Source: Streptomyces coeruleorubidus (GTDB taxonomy: Bacteria > Actinomycetota > Actinomycetes > Streptomycetales > Streptomycetaceae). Taken from it: 64,000 bases of DNA. The stretch lies in contig NZ_CP023694.1 of NCBI RefSeq assembly GCF_008705135.1, positions 2,418,001 to 2,482,000 of the forward strand. The letters are read 5' to 3'. The notes under the pieces were generated by a model, which was given only the letters and a program-made list of their open reading frames with translations, was not told the origin of the DNA and did not search any database. Shown here piece after piece: positions 43,288 through 51,902 of this stretch. The position numbers and the translations under genes were made by a program. How positions within the stretch are numbered: the stretch's first letter is position 1; each line of letters opens with the position of its first letter.

Positions 43288-44787
43288 TCAGCTCTGCCCG
43301 CCCGCCAGCTTCTCGCGAAGCGCGGCAAGCGCCTCGTCCGAGGCCAGCGCGCCGGAGTTGTCCGGGCCCTCGGAGGAGTACGAACCGCCACCGGACGCGG
43401 CCGGAGCCGCACCCGCGGTGTCGCCACCCTCGGCAGCGGCCTTCTCGTCCGCCTCGCGGGACTTGATGACCTGCGCCTGGTGCTGCTCGAAGCGCTGCTG
43501 CGCCTCGGCGTACTGGGTCTCCCAGGCCTCGCGCTGGGTCTCGTAGCCCTCGAGCCAGTCGTTGGTCTCCGGGTCGAAGCCCTCGGGGTAGATGTAGTTG
43601 CCCTGGTCGTCGTAGGACGCGGCCATGCCGTAGAGGGTCGGGTCGAACTCGACCGTCGACGGGTCGGCACCGAAGGCCTCGTTGGCCTGCTTCAGCGAGA
43701 GGCTGATGCGACGGCGCTCGAGGTCGATGTCGATGACCTTGACGAAGATCTCGTCGTTGACCTGGACGACCTGCTCCGGGATCTCCACGTGGCGCTCGGC
43801 CAGCTCGGAGATGTGGACCAGACCCTCGATGCCCTCGTCCACGCGGACGAACGCACCGAACGGAACCAGCTTCGTGACCTTGCCGGGCACGACCTGGCCG
43901 ATCTGGTGGGTGCGGGCGAACTGCTGCCACGGGTCTTCCTGGGTCGCCTTCAGCGACAGGGAGACGCGCTCGCGGTCCATGTCGACGTCGAGGACCTCGA
44001 CCGTGACCTCCTGGCCGACCTCGACGACCTCGGAGGGGTGGTCGATGTGCTTCCAGGACAGCTCGGAGACGTGAACCAGACCGTCGACGCCACCCAGGTC
44101 CACGAAGGCACCGAAGTTGACGATCGAGGAGACGACGCCGGAACGGACCTGACCCTTCTGGAGGGTCGTGAGGAACGTCTGGCGGACCTCGGACTGGGTC
44201 TGCTCCAGCCAGGCACGGCGGGACAGGACCACGTTGTTGCGGTTCTTGTCCAGCTCGATGATCTTGGCCTCGAGCTCCTTGCCCACGTAGGGCTGGAGGT
44301 CGCGGACGCGGCGCATCTCGACCAGGGAGGCCGGGAGGAAGCCACGGAGGCCGATGTCGAGGATGAGACCACCCTTGACGACCTCGATGACGGTACCGGT
44401 GACGATCCCGTCCTCTTCCTTGATCTTCTCGATGGTGCCCCAGGCACGCTCGTACTGGGCGCGCTTCTTCGAGAGGATCAGGCGGCCTTCCTTGTCCTCC
44501 TTCTGGAGAACAAGGGCCTCGATCTCGTCACCGACGGCGACGACCTCGTTGGGGTCGACGTCGTGCTTGATCGAGAGCTCGCGGCTCGGGATCACACCTT
44601 CGGTCTTGTAACCGATGTCGAGCAGGACCTCGTCCCGGTCGACCTTCACGATGACGCCGTCGACGATGTCGCCGTCGTTGAAGTACTTGATCGTCTCGTC
44701 GATCGCGGCGAGGAAGGCTTCCTCGTTACCGATGTCGTTGACCGCTACCTGCGGGGTGGTGGCGGTGGTCTCGGTGCTGCTCGTCAT
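43288..44787 (-). CDS. rpsA: 30S ribosomal protein S1
   Basis: 499 aa with four S1 (OB-fold) repeats at about residues 36-105, 123-188, 209-277 and 294-363; for example GDIVDGVIVKVDRDEVLLDIGYKTEGVIPS and GKVTKLVPFGAFVRVDEGIEGLVHISEL. This four-repeat form is normal in actinobacteria. It helps mRNA binding and translation initiation. The C-terminal 90 residues are acidic and Ala/Ser-rich. A strong promoter and a roughly 190-nt leader precede it, and a terminator follows. Confidence 0.98.
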   Translation of the reverse strand: MTSSTETTATTPQVAVNDIGNEEAFLAAIDETIKYFNDGDIVDGVIVKVDRDEVLLDIGYKTEGVIPSRELSIKHDVDPNEVVAVGDEIEALVLQKEDKEGRLILSKKRAQYERAWGTIEKIKEEDGIVTGTVIEVVKGGLILDIGLRGFLPASLVEMRRVRDLQPYVGKELEAKIIELDKNRNNVVLSRRAWLEQTQSEVRQTFLTTLQKGQVRSGVVSSIVNFGAFVDLGGVDGLVHVSELSWKHIDHPSEVVEVGQEVTVEVLDVDMDRERVSLSLKATQEDPWQQFARTHQIGQVVPGKVTKLVPFGAFVRVDEGIEGLVHISELAERHVEIPEQVVQVNDEIFVKVIDIDLERRRISLSLKQANEAFGADPSTVEFDPTLYGMAASYDDQGNYIYPEGFDPETNDWLEGYETQREAWETQYAEAQQRFEQHQAQVIKSREADEKAAAEGGDTAGAAPAASGGGSYSSEGPDNSGALASDEALAALREKLAGGQS

Positions 44788-44878
44788 GTGGGAAAGGGCT
44801 CCGGTACGGACATTGAAGTCGTAGGTACTGCTACGCCGGGAGCCCGTTTCGCTCTGCAGAAGCCGGACAGCCAAGGAA

Positions 44879-44901
44879 GCGCCACACAAAAAAGGTGGCG
44901 C
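44879..44901 (-). promoter_or_regulatory. Hairpin in the rpsA 5' leader
   Basis: GCGCCAC (44879-44885) and GTGGCGC (44895-44901) pair around a loop that is U-rich in the rpsA transcript. It lies about 92 nt before the start codon. S1 autoregulation acts through the leader in other bacteria; a similar role here is inference. Confidence 0.5.
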
Positions 44902-44982
44902 CTCGAGAACCGAGGGGACATACATACAGATGCGAGCGCAACCTGCTACGTCTGAGGTACGCAGGCTCGCAGCGCAACTTGT

Positions 44983-45011
44983 AGCATACGGGGGCAGCCG
45001 GGCAGGGTCAA
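44983..45011 (-). promoter_or_regulatory. rpsA promoter, sigma-70/HrdB type
   Basis: On the minus strand, TTGACC (45006-45011) and TATGCT (44983-44988) are 17 nt apart, a near-consensus housekeeping promoter. Transcription would start near 44975, giving a leader of about 190 nt. Confidence 0.8.
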
Positions 45012-45179
45012 TGCGCGAAGCCGCCCACCCGGGGCGGAACACCGCATACCCGGCACAACTCGTGTCGTCCGAGGCCACGCAGGGCGTGTGACGCCCCCTT
45101 CGGGCCACCTCCGGGACCGGCTGGACGGAAGAGTACGACGAGGGAGCCGATCATCCAAGAGCCCGAAGCGTCCGAACCG

Positions 45180-45962
45180 GTGGCGACCCGGCGTGACGCA
45201 GATGTCACGGAGAGTTCCCGGGCCAACCGGGGCTGGTGGGACCGCAACGCGGACGAGTACCAGACCGAGCACGGCACCTTCCTCGGCGACGACCGCTTCG
45301 TGTGGGGTCCCGAGGGTCTGGACGAGGTGGAGGCCGAGCTGCTCGGCCCGCCGGAGGAGCTGAAGGGCAAGGACGTCCTGGAGATCGGCGCGGGCGCGGC
45401 GCAGTGCTCGCGCTGGCTGGCCGGCCAGGGCGCCCGCCCGGTGGCCCTGGACATCTCGCACCGGCAGTTGCAGCACGCGCTGCGCATCGGCGGACCGTTC
45501 CCCCTGGTGTGCGCCGACGCCGGCGCGCTGCCCTTCGCGGACGGCTCGTTCGACCTGGCCTGCTCGGCGTACGGGGCGCTGCCCTTCGTGGCCGACCCGC
45601 GGCTGGTGCTGCGGGAGGTGCGCCGGGTGCTGCGGCCCGGGGGCCGTCTGGTCTTCTCGGTGACGCACCCGATCCGCTGGGCCTTCCCGGACGAGCCGGG
45701 CCCGGAGGGGCTGTCGGTGTCGGGTTCGTACTTCGACCGCACGCCCTACGTCGAGCAGGACGACGAGGGCCGCGCGGTCTACGTCGAGCACCACCGCACG
45801 ATCGGCGACCGCGTCCGGGACGTGGTGGCCTCGGGCTTCCGGCTGGTGGACCTCGTGGAGCCGGAGTGGCCGGCCTGGAACACCTCCGAGTGGGGCGGCT
45901 GGTCTCCGCTGCGCGGGAACCTGATCCCGGGGACGGCGATCTTCGTGTGCGTACGAGACTGA
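45180..45962 (+). CDS. Class I SAM-dependent methyltransferase
   Basis: 260 aa from GTG 45180. Motifs: GWWDRNADEYQTEHG, VLEIGAGAAQCSRWLAGQGARPVALDIS, FDLACSAYGALPFVADP and LRPGGRLVFSVTHPIRW. It resembles the UbiE/methyltransferase-11 type. No ribosome site lies before the GTG, but AGGGAG at 45141-45146 precedes in-frame codons reading IIQEPEASEP, so an older start may have been lost or be ATC. The next gene, hrpB, starts 5 bp after the stop. Confidence 0.88.
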   Translation: MATRRDADVTESSRANRGWWDRNADEYQTEHGTFLGDDRFVWGPEGLDEVEAELLGPPEELKGKDVLEIGAGAAQCSRWLAGQGARPVALDISHRQLQHALRIGGPFPLVCADAGALPFADGSFDLACSAYGALPFVADPRLVLREVRRVLRPGGRLVFSVTHPIRWAFPDEPGPEGLSVSGSYFDRTPYVEQDDEGRAVYVEHHRTIGDRVRDVVASGFRLVDLVEPEWPAWNTSEWGGWSPLRGNLIPGTAIFVCVRD

Positions 45963-45966
45963 GTGC

Positions 45967-48507
45967 GTGATCCGTTACGACGCCCTGGACGCCCTGCCCG
46001 TACGCGGTGCCCTGCCCGCCCTGGACGACGCCCTGGCGGGGCACGGCACCGCCGTCCTCGTGGCGCCGCCCGGCACCGGCAAGACGACGCTGGTGCCCCT
46101 GGCCCTGGCGGGGCTGCTCGGGGAAGGGCCCCGGCGGCGGGTGATCGTCGCCGAGCCGCGGCGGATCGCGGCCCGGGCGGCGGCGCGGCGGATGGCGTGG
46201 CTGCTGGGCGAGAAGGTCGGCGAGAGCGTCGGCTACACCGTGCGCGGGGAACGCGTCGTCGGGCGGCACACGCGCGTGGAGGTCGTCACGACCGGTGTGC
46301 TGGTGCAGCGGGTGCAGCGGGACCAGGAGCTGGCCGGTACGGACGTGGTGGTGCTCGACGAGTGCCACGAGCGGCATCTGGACGCGGACACGGCGGCGGC
46401 GTTCCTGTGGGACGTACGGCAGACGCTGCGCCCCGAGCTGCGGCTGGTGGCCGCCTCGGCGACGACCGACGCGCAGGGGTGGGCCGCGCTGCTGGGCGGC
46501 GCTCCGGTGGTCGAGGCGCAGGGGGCGGCGTATCCGGTGGAGGTCGTGTGGGCACCGCCGGTGCGGCCGGTACGGCCGCCGCACGGGATGCGTGTCGATC
46601 CGGCGCTGCTGACGCATGTGGCGTCGGTGGTGCGGCGGGCACTGGCCGAGCGGGACGGGGACGTGCTGTGTTTCCTGCCGGGGGTGGGCGAGATCGCCCG
46701 GGTCGCCGGGCAGCTCGGCGGGCTCGGGGACGTCGAGGTGCTTCAGGTGCACGGGCGGGCGCCCGCGGCCGTGCAGGACGCCGTGCTGGCCGGCGGGGAG
46801 GGTCGCCGGGTGGTGCTGGCCACGTCGGTGGCCGAGTCGTCGCTGACGGTTCCCGGTGTGCGCGTGGTCGTCGACTCCGGGCTGGCGCGGGAGCCTCGCG
46901 TGGACCACGCGCGCGGGCTGAGCGCGCTGACGACGGTGCGGGCGTCGCAGGCGGCCGGGCGGCAGCGGGCGGGGCGGGCCGGGCGTGAGGCGCCGGGGGC
47001 GGTGTACCGGTGCTGGGCGGAGGCCGAGGACGCGCGTCTGCCGCGCTTTCCCTCGCCGGAGATCAAGGTGGCCGACCTGACGGCGTTCGCGCTTCAGGTG
47101 GCGTGCTGGGGGGACCCGGACGCCTCCGGGCTGGCGTTGCTGGACGCGCCGCCGGGTGGGGCGATGGCGGCGGCGCGGGAGGTTCTGGCGGCCGTGGGTG
47201 CGGTCGACTCCGTCGGCCGGGCCACGGAGCGGGGTGCTGCGCTGGCTCGGCTGGGGTTGCATCCGCGGTTGGGGCGGGCGTTGCTCGACGGGTCCGGCTG
47301 GGTCGGGGCGGAGAGGGCCACCGAGGTCATCGCGTTGCTCAGTGAGGAGGCTCCGCGGGAGTACGGGGATGATCTGGCGGGTGCGTTGCGTCGTGCCCGG
47401 CGTGGGGGTGACGCCTACTCCGGGCGGTGGCGGGCGGAAGTTCGGCGGCTGCGGGCCGTCGTTTCAGGCGTTTCCCACCCACCCGCCCGTATCTCGCGTC
47501 CAGAAGCACGGGTCGACGCGTGGGCCACCTCCTCGGAGGAACGCCAGGTCGGTCTCGTCGCCGCTCTCGCCTTTCCCGAGCGTGTCGCCAAGGCCGACGG
47601 TGGGTCGTATCTCATGGCGTCCGGAACCCGTGCCGAGGCCGGGGACGGAAGCGCGCTGCGCGGTTGCCCCTGGATCGCTGTCGCCATGGCCGACCGGCCC
47701 GTCGGCAAGGGCCACGCGCGCGTGCAGCTCGGGTCTGTCGTCGACGAAGAGACGGCCCGGCTCGCGGCCGGCGCGTTGCTGGAGGAGCGGGACGAGGTGC
47801 GCTGGGACGGCGGGGACGTCGTAGCGCGGCGGGTGGAGCGGCTGGGGGCCGTGGAGCTGGCTGTGCGGCCGCTGAAGAACGCCGATCCAGAGCTCGTACG
47901 CGGTGCGCTGCTGGAGGGGCTGCGGCGGGAAGGGGTCGGCGTGCTGCGGTGGTCGCCGGATGCCGGTGTTCTGCGGCAGCGGCTCGCGTTCCTGCGGCTG
48001 CACCTCGGTGAACCATGGCCCGACGTCTCCGACGACGCGCTGCACGCGCGCGTGGACGAGTGGCTGGAGCCGGAGCTGAGCCGGGCCCGGCGGCGGGCCG
48101 ATCTGGCGCGGATCGACGCCGGGGCGGCGCTCGCGCGGCTGCTGCCCTGGGCCTCCGGGGAGGCCGGGCGGCTCGACGAGCTCGCCCCGGAGCGGATCAC
48201 CGTGCCGAGCGGGTCGAGGATCCGCGTCGACTACGCCCGGCCCGAGCAGCCTGTGCTGGCGGTGAAGTTGCAGGAGATGTTCGGGCTCCAGGAGTCGCCG
48301 CGGGTCGCGGGGGTGCCGCTGCTCGTCCATCTGCTGTCGCCGGCCGGGCGGCCGGCCGCCGTCACGGCCGATCTCGCCTCCTTCTGGAAGGACGGTTACA
48401 AGGGAGTGCGGGCGGAGCTGCGCGGGCGGTATCCGAAGCATCCGTGGCCGGAGGACCCGGCCGGGGCCGAGCCGACCCGGCACACCAGCGCCCGGCTCAG
48501 GCGCTGA
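45967..48507 (+). CDS. hrpB: ATP-dependent helicase HrpB
   Basis: 846 aa from GTG 45967. DEAH/DECH-box helicase motifs: Walker A APPGTGKTT, DECHERH (II), ASATT (III), FLPGVGEI, SVAESSLTVPGV (V) and the QRAGRAGR motif VI. The HrpB-specific C-terminal domain follows (residues about 400-846). It is an RNA/DNA helicase of unclear bacterial role, some linked to mRNA processing. It follows a methyltransferase gene and converges with DUF3068; the ends share a duplicated 20-mer. Confidence 0.96.
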   Translation: MIRYDALDALPVRGALPALDDALAGHGTAVLVAPPGTGKTTLVPLALAGLLGEGPRRRVIVAEPRRIAARAAARRMAWLLGEKVGESVGYTVRGERVVGRHTRVEVVTTGVLVQRVQRDQELAGTDVVVLDECHERHLDADTAAAFLWDVRQTLRPELRLVAASATTDAQGWAALLGGAPVVEAQGAAYPVEVVWAPPVRPVRPPHGMRVDPALLTHVASVVRRALAERDGDVLCFLPGVGEIARVAGQLGGLGDVEVLQVHGRAPAAVQDAVLAGGEGRRVVLATSVAESSLTVPGVRVVVDSGLAREPRVDHARGLSALTTVRASQAAGRQRAGRAGREAPGAVYRCWAEAEDARLPRFPSPEIKVADLTAFALQVACWGDPDASGLALLDAPPGGAMAAAREVLAAVGAVDSVGRATERGAALARLGLHPRLGRALLDGSGWVGAERATEVIALLSEEAPREYGDDLAGALRRARRGGDAYSGRWRAEVRRLRAVVSGVSHPPARISRPEARVDAWATSSEERQVGLVAALAFPERVAKADGGSYLMASGTRAEAGDGSALRGCPWIAVAMADRPVGKGHARVQLGSVVDEETARLAAGALLEERDEVRWDGGDVVARRVERLGAVELAVRPLKNADPELVRGALLEGLRREGVGVLRWSPDAGVLRQRLAFLRLHLGEPWPDVSDDALHARVDEWLEPELSRARRRADLARIDAGAALARLLPWASGEAGRLDELAPERITVPSGSRIRVDYARPEQPVLAVKLQEMFGLQESPRVAGVPLLVHLLSPAGRPAAVTADLASFWKDGYKGVRAELRGRYPKHPWPEDPAGAEPTRHTSARLRR

Positions 48508-48532
48508 CCACCGCCCGGCTCAGGCGCTGACC
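48490..48532. repeat. 20-bp direct repeat at convergent gene ends
   Basis: GCCCGGCTCAGGCGCTGACC occurs at 48490-48509 and 48513-48532. The first copy contains the hrpB stop TGA; the second provides the DUF3068 stop (TCA on the plus strand). A small duplication lies exactly at the convergent ends. Confidence 0.9.
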
Positions 48533-49512
48533 GGTGACGGTTCCTCGGCCTCGGTGGGGGCCGGGCCGGACGGGCGTCGGCTGCGGGCCTCCAGAAACAG
48601 AGCGAGGGCCAGCAGGAGGACGCCGAGAGCCAGGGAGCCCCACGGCAGGTAGGACGTCAGCAGCAGGATGAGCAGGCGTTGGGACTTCACCAGGTCGACC
48701 GTGTGCGTGATGTAGTCCTCGCGCATCTTCACGTGCCCGGCGAACGCGGTCATCTTGTCGCGGTCGCCGAGGAGGGTGCCGCCGCGCAGTTCCTCCTTGT
48801 GGAGTTCCTCTCCGTAGACGGGGGCGCCGGTGAGGGGTTCGACCCAGAACTTGCGGACCGTGGTGTACCAGCGGGTCGTACCGGTGGCGGCGACCGACTC
48901 GGGGGTGAGGCCCTCCACGGGCAGCGTCTTGGGGATCCTCACCTTGGTCCAGGGGATGGTCTGCTCGAAGTAGTAGACCTCCAGGCCGCGGAAGTCCTGT
49001 GTGCCCTTGTAGTGGATGGGGGCGGTGACGCGGGCCTGGGCGTCGAAGTACTCGTAGTCCCGTTTCTCCGTGAGGAACGGCCATTTGAACTCGATGCCCT
49101 CGCGGCGCACCGGGTCGCCGTCGACCATCTCGCCGGTGGCGTGGACGGGTTCCTGGGTGTGGGCGTCGAAGATGTAGCGCTCGGGGATCTTCGACACCAT
49201 CTCGCCGTCGGGGCCGACGACGTAGGACAGGCCGTCCCAGACGACCACGTCGCGGCCCGCCGACTCCTCGATCCGCTCGGAGGCTTCGACGTTGCCCTTG
49301 AGGGTCTGCACGATCGTGACCTTGGGGACCGTGCGGGCCCGCATCGTGCCGTAGTCGAGGAGGGTGGCGTTCTCCGCCTCCAGGACCATGTCCTGGTACT
49401 GGTTCGCGGGGACCTTGGCGAGGCGCGGGAAGGCGTACCAGCGCAGCAGCGGGGACAGGGCCGCGAAGAACACGGCGAGGGCGAGCAGGACCAGGCCGGC
49501 CTTGCGGCGCAT
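48520..49512 (-). CDS. DUF3068 domain membrane protein
   Basis: 330 aa. One helix at each end (residues about 5-25 and 287-309) with a long outer domain between (ENATLLDYGTMRARTVPKVTIVQTLKG, WDGLSYVVGPDGEMVSKIPERYIFDAHTQEPV). The family is actinobacterial, related to porin-like PorA proteins. The C-terminal tail is Pro/Glu-rich. A 44-aa gene lies 25 bp upstream on the same strand. The function is unknown. Confidence 0.9.
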   Translation of the reverse strand: MRRKAGLVLLALAVFFAALSPLLRWYAFPRLAKVPANQYQDMVLEAENATLLDYGTMRARTVPKVTIVQTLKGNVEASERIEESAGRDVVVWDGLSYVVGPDGEMVSKIPERYIFDAHTQEPVHATGEMVDGDPVRREGIEFKWPFLTEKRDYEYFDAQARVTAPIHYKGTQDFRGLEVYYFEQTIPWTKVRIPKTLPVEGLTPESVAATGTTRWYTTVRKFWVEPLTGAPVYGEELHKEELRGGTLLGDRDKMTAFAGHVKMREDYITHTVDLVKSQRLLILLLTSYLPWGSLALGVLLLALALFLEARSRRPSGPAPTEAEEPSPVSA

Positions 49513-49537
49513 CTCGGCCTCCCTCCCGGGCGGGCGG

Positions 49538-49672
49538 TCAGGGGTGTGCGGGCACCGTCGTCAGCAGCGGCTTCGGGGACGTCCCGCCCGAGGGGGTGCC
49601 GAGGGCGGTCAGCGTCAGGACCACGGCGAACGCGACGGCGAGACCGGTGGCGGCGGCTACGAGGGCGCGCAT
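49538..49672 (-). CDS. SPW_0924-type small membrane peptide
   Basis: 44 aa: start ATG 49672, stop 49538. The first half is one hydrophobic helix (ALVAAATGLAVAFAVVLTLT); the tail GTSPKPLLTTVPAHP is the conserved end of this Streptomyces family, recognised from memory. It may be a secreted or membrane-held peptide of unknown role. It is easily missed because of its size. Confidence 0.75.
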   Translation of the reverse strand: MRALVAAATGLAVAFAVVLTLTALGTPSGGTSPKPLLTTVPAHP

Positions 49673-49780
49673 ACGGGGCCTCCCCACGGGTGAGCTGATA
49701 CACCGTCAGGTTTCTCGGCACCGTAGCAACGCGCGGCGGAGATGAGAACACGTTGCACGCACAACGACGCGCCCCGTGCG

Positions 49781-49815
49781 AAAAAACGACGCCCCTCTTG
49801 AAAGAGGGGCGTCGT
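49781..49815 (-). terminator. Rho-independent terminator of the transglycosylase gene
   Basis: ACGACGCCCCTCT pairs with AGAGGGGCGTCGT (13 bp) around a short loop, then six T follow on the minus strand (AAAAAA at 49781-49786 on plus). It is a textbook intrinsic terminator, about 17 nt after the stop codon. Confidence 0.92.
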
Positions 49816-49831
49816 CCGTCGTACCTGAGAG

Positions 49832-51586
49832 CTACGCGCTCGGGGAGGCCGAGGGGCTCGGCGAGGACGTCTCGGCAGCCGCCACGGTCAGTTCGACGGT
49901 GAGGGTCGCTCCGCCTTCGGTGGTGATGCGGAGCAGGAACGTGCCGGTGGTGTCGTCCGCGTACAGCTTCGGCAGCTTCAGCAGGCCCTTCGCGTCCGTC
50001 TTCAGGCCCGTCAGCGTGCGGACGGCCTTGCCGTCGGCGTCCTTGAAGAAGGGGCCCTTGTCGTTGGCGGTCGGGTCGTCCGCCGACTTGATCAGCGTGG
50101 CGGTGGCCGCGACGCCGTCCGCGACGGCGCCCTTGTACGTGGCCTTCACCTCGACCTGGTTGGCGAACTCGCCGCCCGGGGCGCAGGTCAGCGCGGCGTC
50201 ACCGGTGCGGGCGAGGGCGTCGGCGGCGCGCTCGGTGACGGTGGCCGTGTAGTCGAGGCCCGCGACCATACGGCCCACGACGGTGGCCCGGACGGTGACG
50301 TCGCCCGTCTTCTCCCCCGCCTGGAGCGCGGGTGCGACGGCCACTCCGGAGCTGTTGGTGGCGACCGTGGCCACGCTCTCGCCGCCCGTGAACGTGGTGT
50401 CCGTGTCGCCGACGATGGTGAAGCGGATCCTGACCTTGCCGACGGCCTTGCCGGCCTTCGTCTCGGCGCGGGTGCTGATCCGCTTGGTGAACGCGTCGCC
50501 CGCCATCGCGGTGAGCTTCGCGGTCCCGGCGTCCTCCAGGTGGTGCACCGTGTCGGTGGGGGTGGCGGGCGGCGAGGGCGGTGTGCTCGGAGAGTCTGGC
50601 GGGGTCGCGGGCGGTGTGGTGGGCGGCTTCGGTTTCGTCGTACCGCCCCCGCCGGGCTTTGCAGGGGCAGGGGGGCTGGGCTTGGGCTTCGAGCCGCCCG
50701 CGGCCGGCGTGCCGGGTGTGCGCGGCGTGGAGGGACCGGGGCTCGCCCCGGCCCCGTTGTCGCTGCGGTTGCCGGGCAGCGTGCCGGTGCCGTCGGGGAC
50801 CTCGTGCGTGCCCTTGCGGTAGTACTCCAGCCACCGCATGACCAGGTTCAGGTACTCCCGCGAGTTGTTGTAGCTGAGGATCGCGCGGTCGAGGTCCTTC
50901 TGGTCGGACAGGTCCCAGTCGAAGCGGCAGAGGTAGTGGCCGGCGGCGAGCGCGGCGTCGTAGATGTTGTTGGGGTCCTTCTTGCCGTCGCCGTTGGCGT
51001 CGCGGCCCGCCCAGGCCCAGGTGGACGGGATGAACTGCATGGGGCCGACGGCCTGGTCGTACGTGCTGTTGCCGTCGTAGGCGCCGTTGTCGGTGTCCTT
51101 GATGAGGGCGAAGCCGTTGCCGTCGAGCTGCGGGCCGAGGATCGGCGAGATGGTGGTGCCCTCGGCGTTGACGCGGCCGCCGCGTGCCTGGCCCGACTCC
51201 ACCCGGCCGATGGCCGCGAGGAGTTGCCAGGGCAGGTTGCAGCCGGGCTTGGCGTCGCGCAGCGCGGCCTCGGCCTTCTTGTACGCGTCGAGGACGGTCG
51301 CGGGGATGCCCGCCTCGGAGGTGCCGGGGGTGGTGGGCCCCGTCCCGGTGCTCGGTGACGGGCTCGGGCTGTTGAGCGGCGGCAGGTCCGTGTAGTACGG
51401 GGAGTTGCCGGTGGCGCTGCCGTCGGAGGCACTCGCGTCGGGTGAGGGCGTGGCGTCCGCGGCCGCCTGTCTGCCGTGGTCGTTCACGCCCGGAGCCTGG
51501 GAGGCGGACAGGGCCGCGACCGCTACCGCGGCCACGGCGGTGGTCGCCGCCCCCTTGCACAGCCTCCTGCCGAATTGCGCCGCCAT
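49832..51586 (-). CDS. Secreted lytic transglycosylase with Ig-like C-terminal region
   Basis: 584 aa. A signal peptide ends near residue 30 (AALSASQAPG). A Ser/Pro-rich linker leads to a transglycosylase domain (about 95-265): CNLPWQLLAAIGRVESG with its catalytic Glu, GPMQFIPSTWAWAG, and YNNSREYLNLV. A long Pro/Thr/Gly linker (about 270-345) is followed by a region with Ig-like strands (about 350-570). It cleaves peptidoglycan in the wall. It resembles the Streptomyces transglycosylase/SLT group; the linkers suggest wall-spanning placement. Confidence 0.88.
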   Translation of the reverse strand: MAAQFGRRLCKGAATTAVAAVAVAALSASQAPGVNDHGRQAAADATPSPDASASDGSATGNSPYYTDLPPLNSPSPSPSTGTGPTTPGTSEAGIPATVLDAYKKAEAALRDAKPGCNLPWQLLAAIGRVESGQARGGRVNAEGTTISPILGPQLDGNGFALIKDTDNGAYDGNSTYDQAVGPMQFIPSTWAWAGRDANGDGKKDPNNIYDAALAAGHYLCRFDWDLSDQKDLDRAILSYNNSREYLNLVMRWLEYYRKGTHEVPDGTGTLPGNRSDNGAGASPGPSTPRTPGTPAAGGSKPKPSPPAPAKPGGGGTTKPKPPTTPPATPPDSPSTPPSPPATPTDTVHHLEDAGTAKLTAMAGDAFTKRISTRAETKAGKAVGKVRIRFTIVGDTDTTFTGGESVATVATNSSGVAVAPALQAGEKTGDVTVRATVVGRMVAGLDYTATVTERAADALARTGDAALTCAPGGEFANQVEVKATYKGAVADGVAATATLIKSADDPTANDKGPFFKDADGKAVRTLTGLKTDAKGLLKLPKLYADDTTGTFLLRITTEGGATLTVELTVAAAETSSPSPSASPSA

Positions 51587-51902
51587 AGAGTGAACCCCTC
51601 CCGTGGACGCCCGAGCGCCCGTCTCTGTCTGTCGCGCGCTTCTGTTGCGTACGCGTACTTCTGTTGCGTTCGCTCTGTTGTGACGATCGACCGGCCCGAG
51701 TGGTTGCCCTCCACAGGCCTGTCTCCTGCCACCGGCACGGTGACCCTGGCGACCCTACGACAACTTCCTTTGCTCGGGCACCCGTTCGTGCCCGTTTTTC
51801 ACCAGTTGGTCATGTGAGGAGCGTGGCGGGCGGCCGCTGTTCGGCATCCCGCATACTGAGCCCTTCCGATCACCCTGCCAACGACCGTCACAAGGAGCCG
51901 AG
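51587..51902. promoter_or_regulatory. Divergent region, transglycosylase / DUF4184
   Basis: 316 bp. CTTCTGTTGCGT recurs at 51639-51650 and 51658-51669 (19-nt spacing), with a weaker third copy near 51673. These lie in the presumed transglycosylase leader. AAGGAG at about 51892-51897 serves the DUF4184 start. No riboswitch consensus is firm. Confidence 0.4.

Noticed and set aside
51587..51902. c-di-AMP (ydaO) or cobalamin riboswitch upstream of the transglycosylase
   Set aside because: Only short partial matches (such as GGGTCGCC and CAGGAGAC) are present; other conserved boxes were not found.
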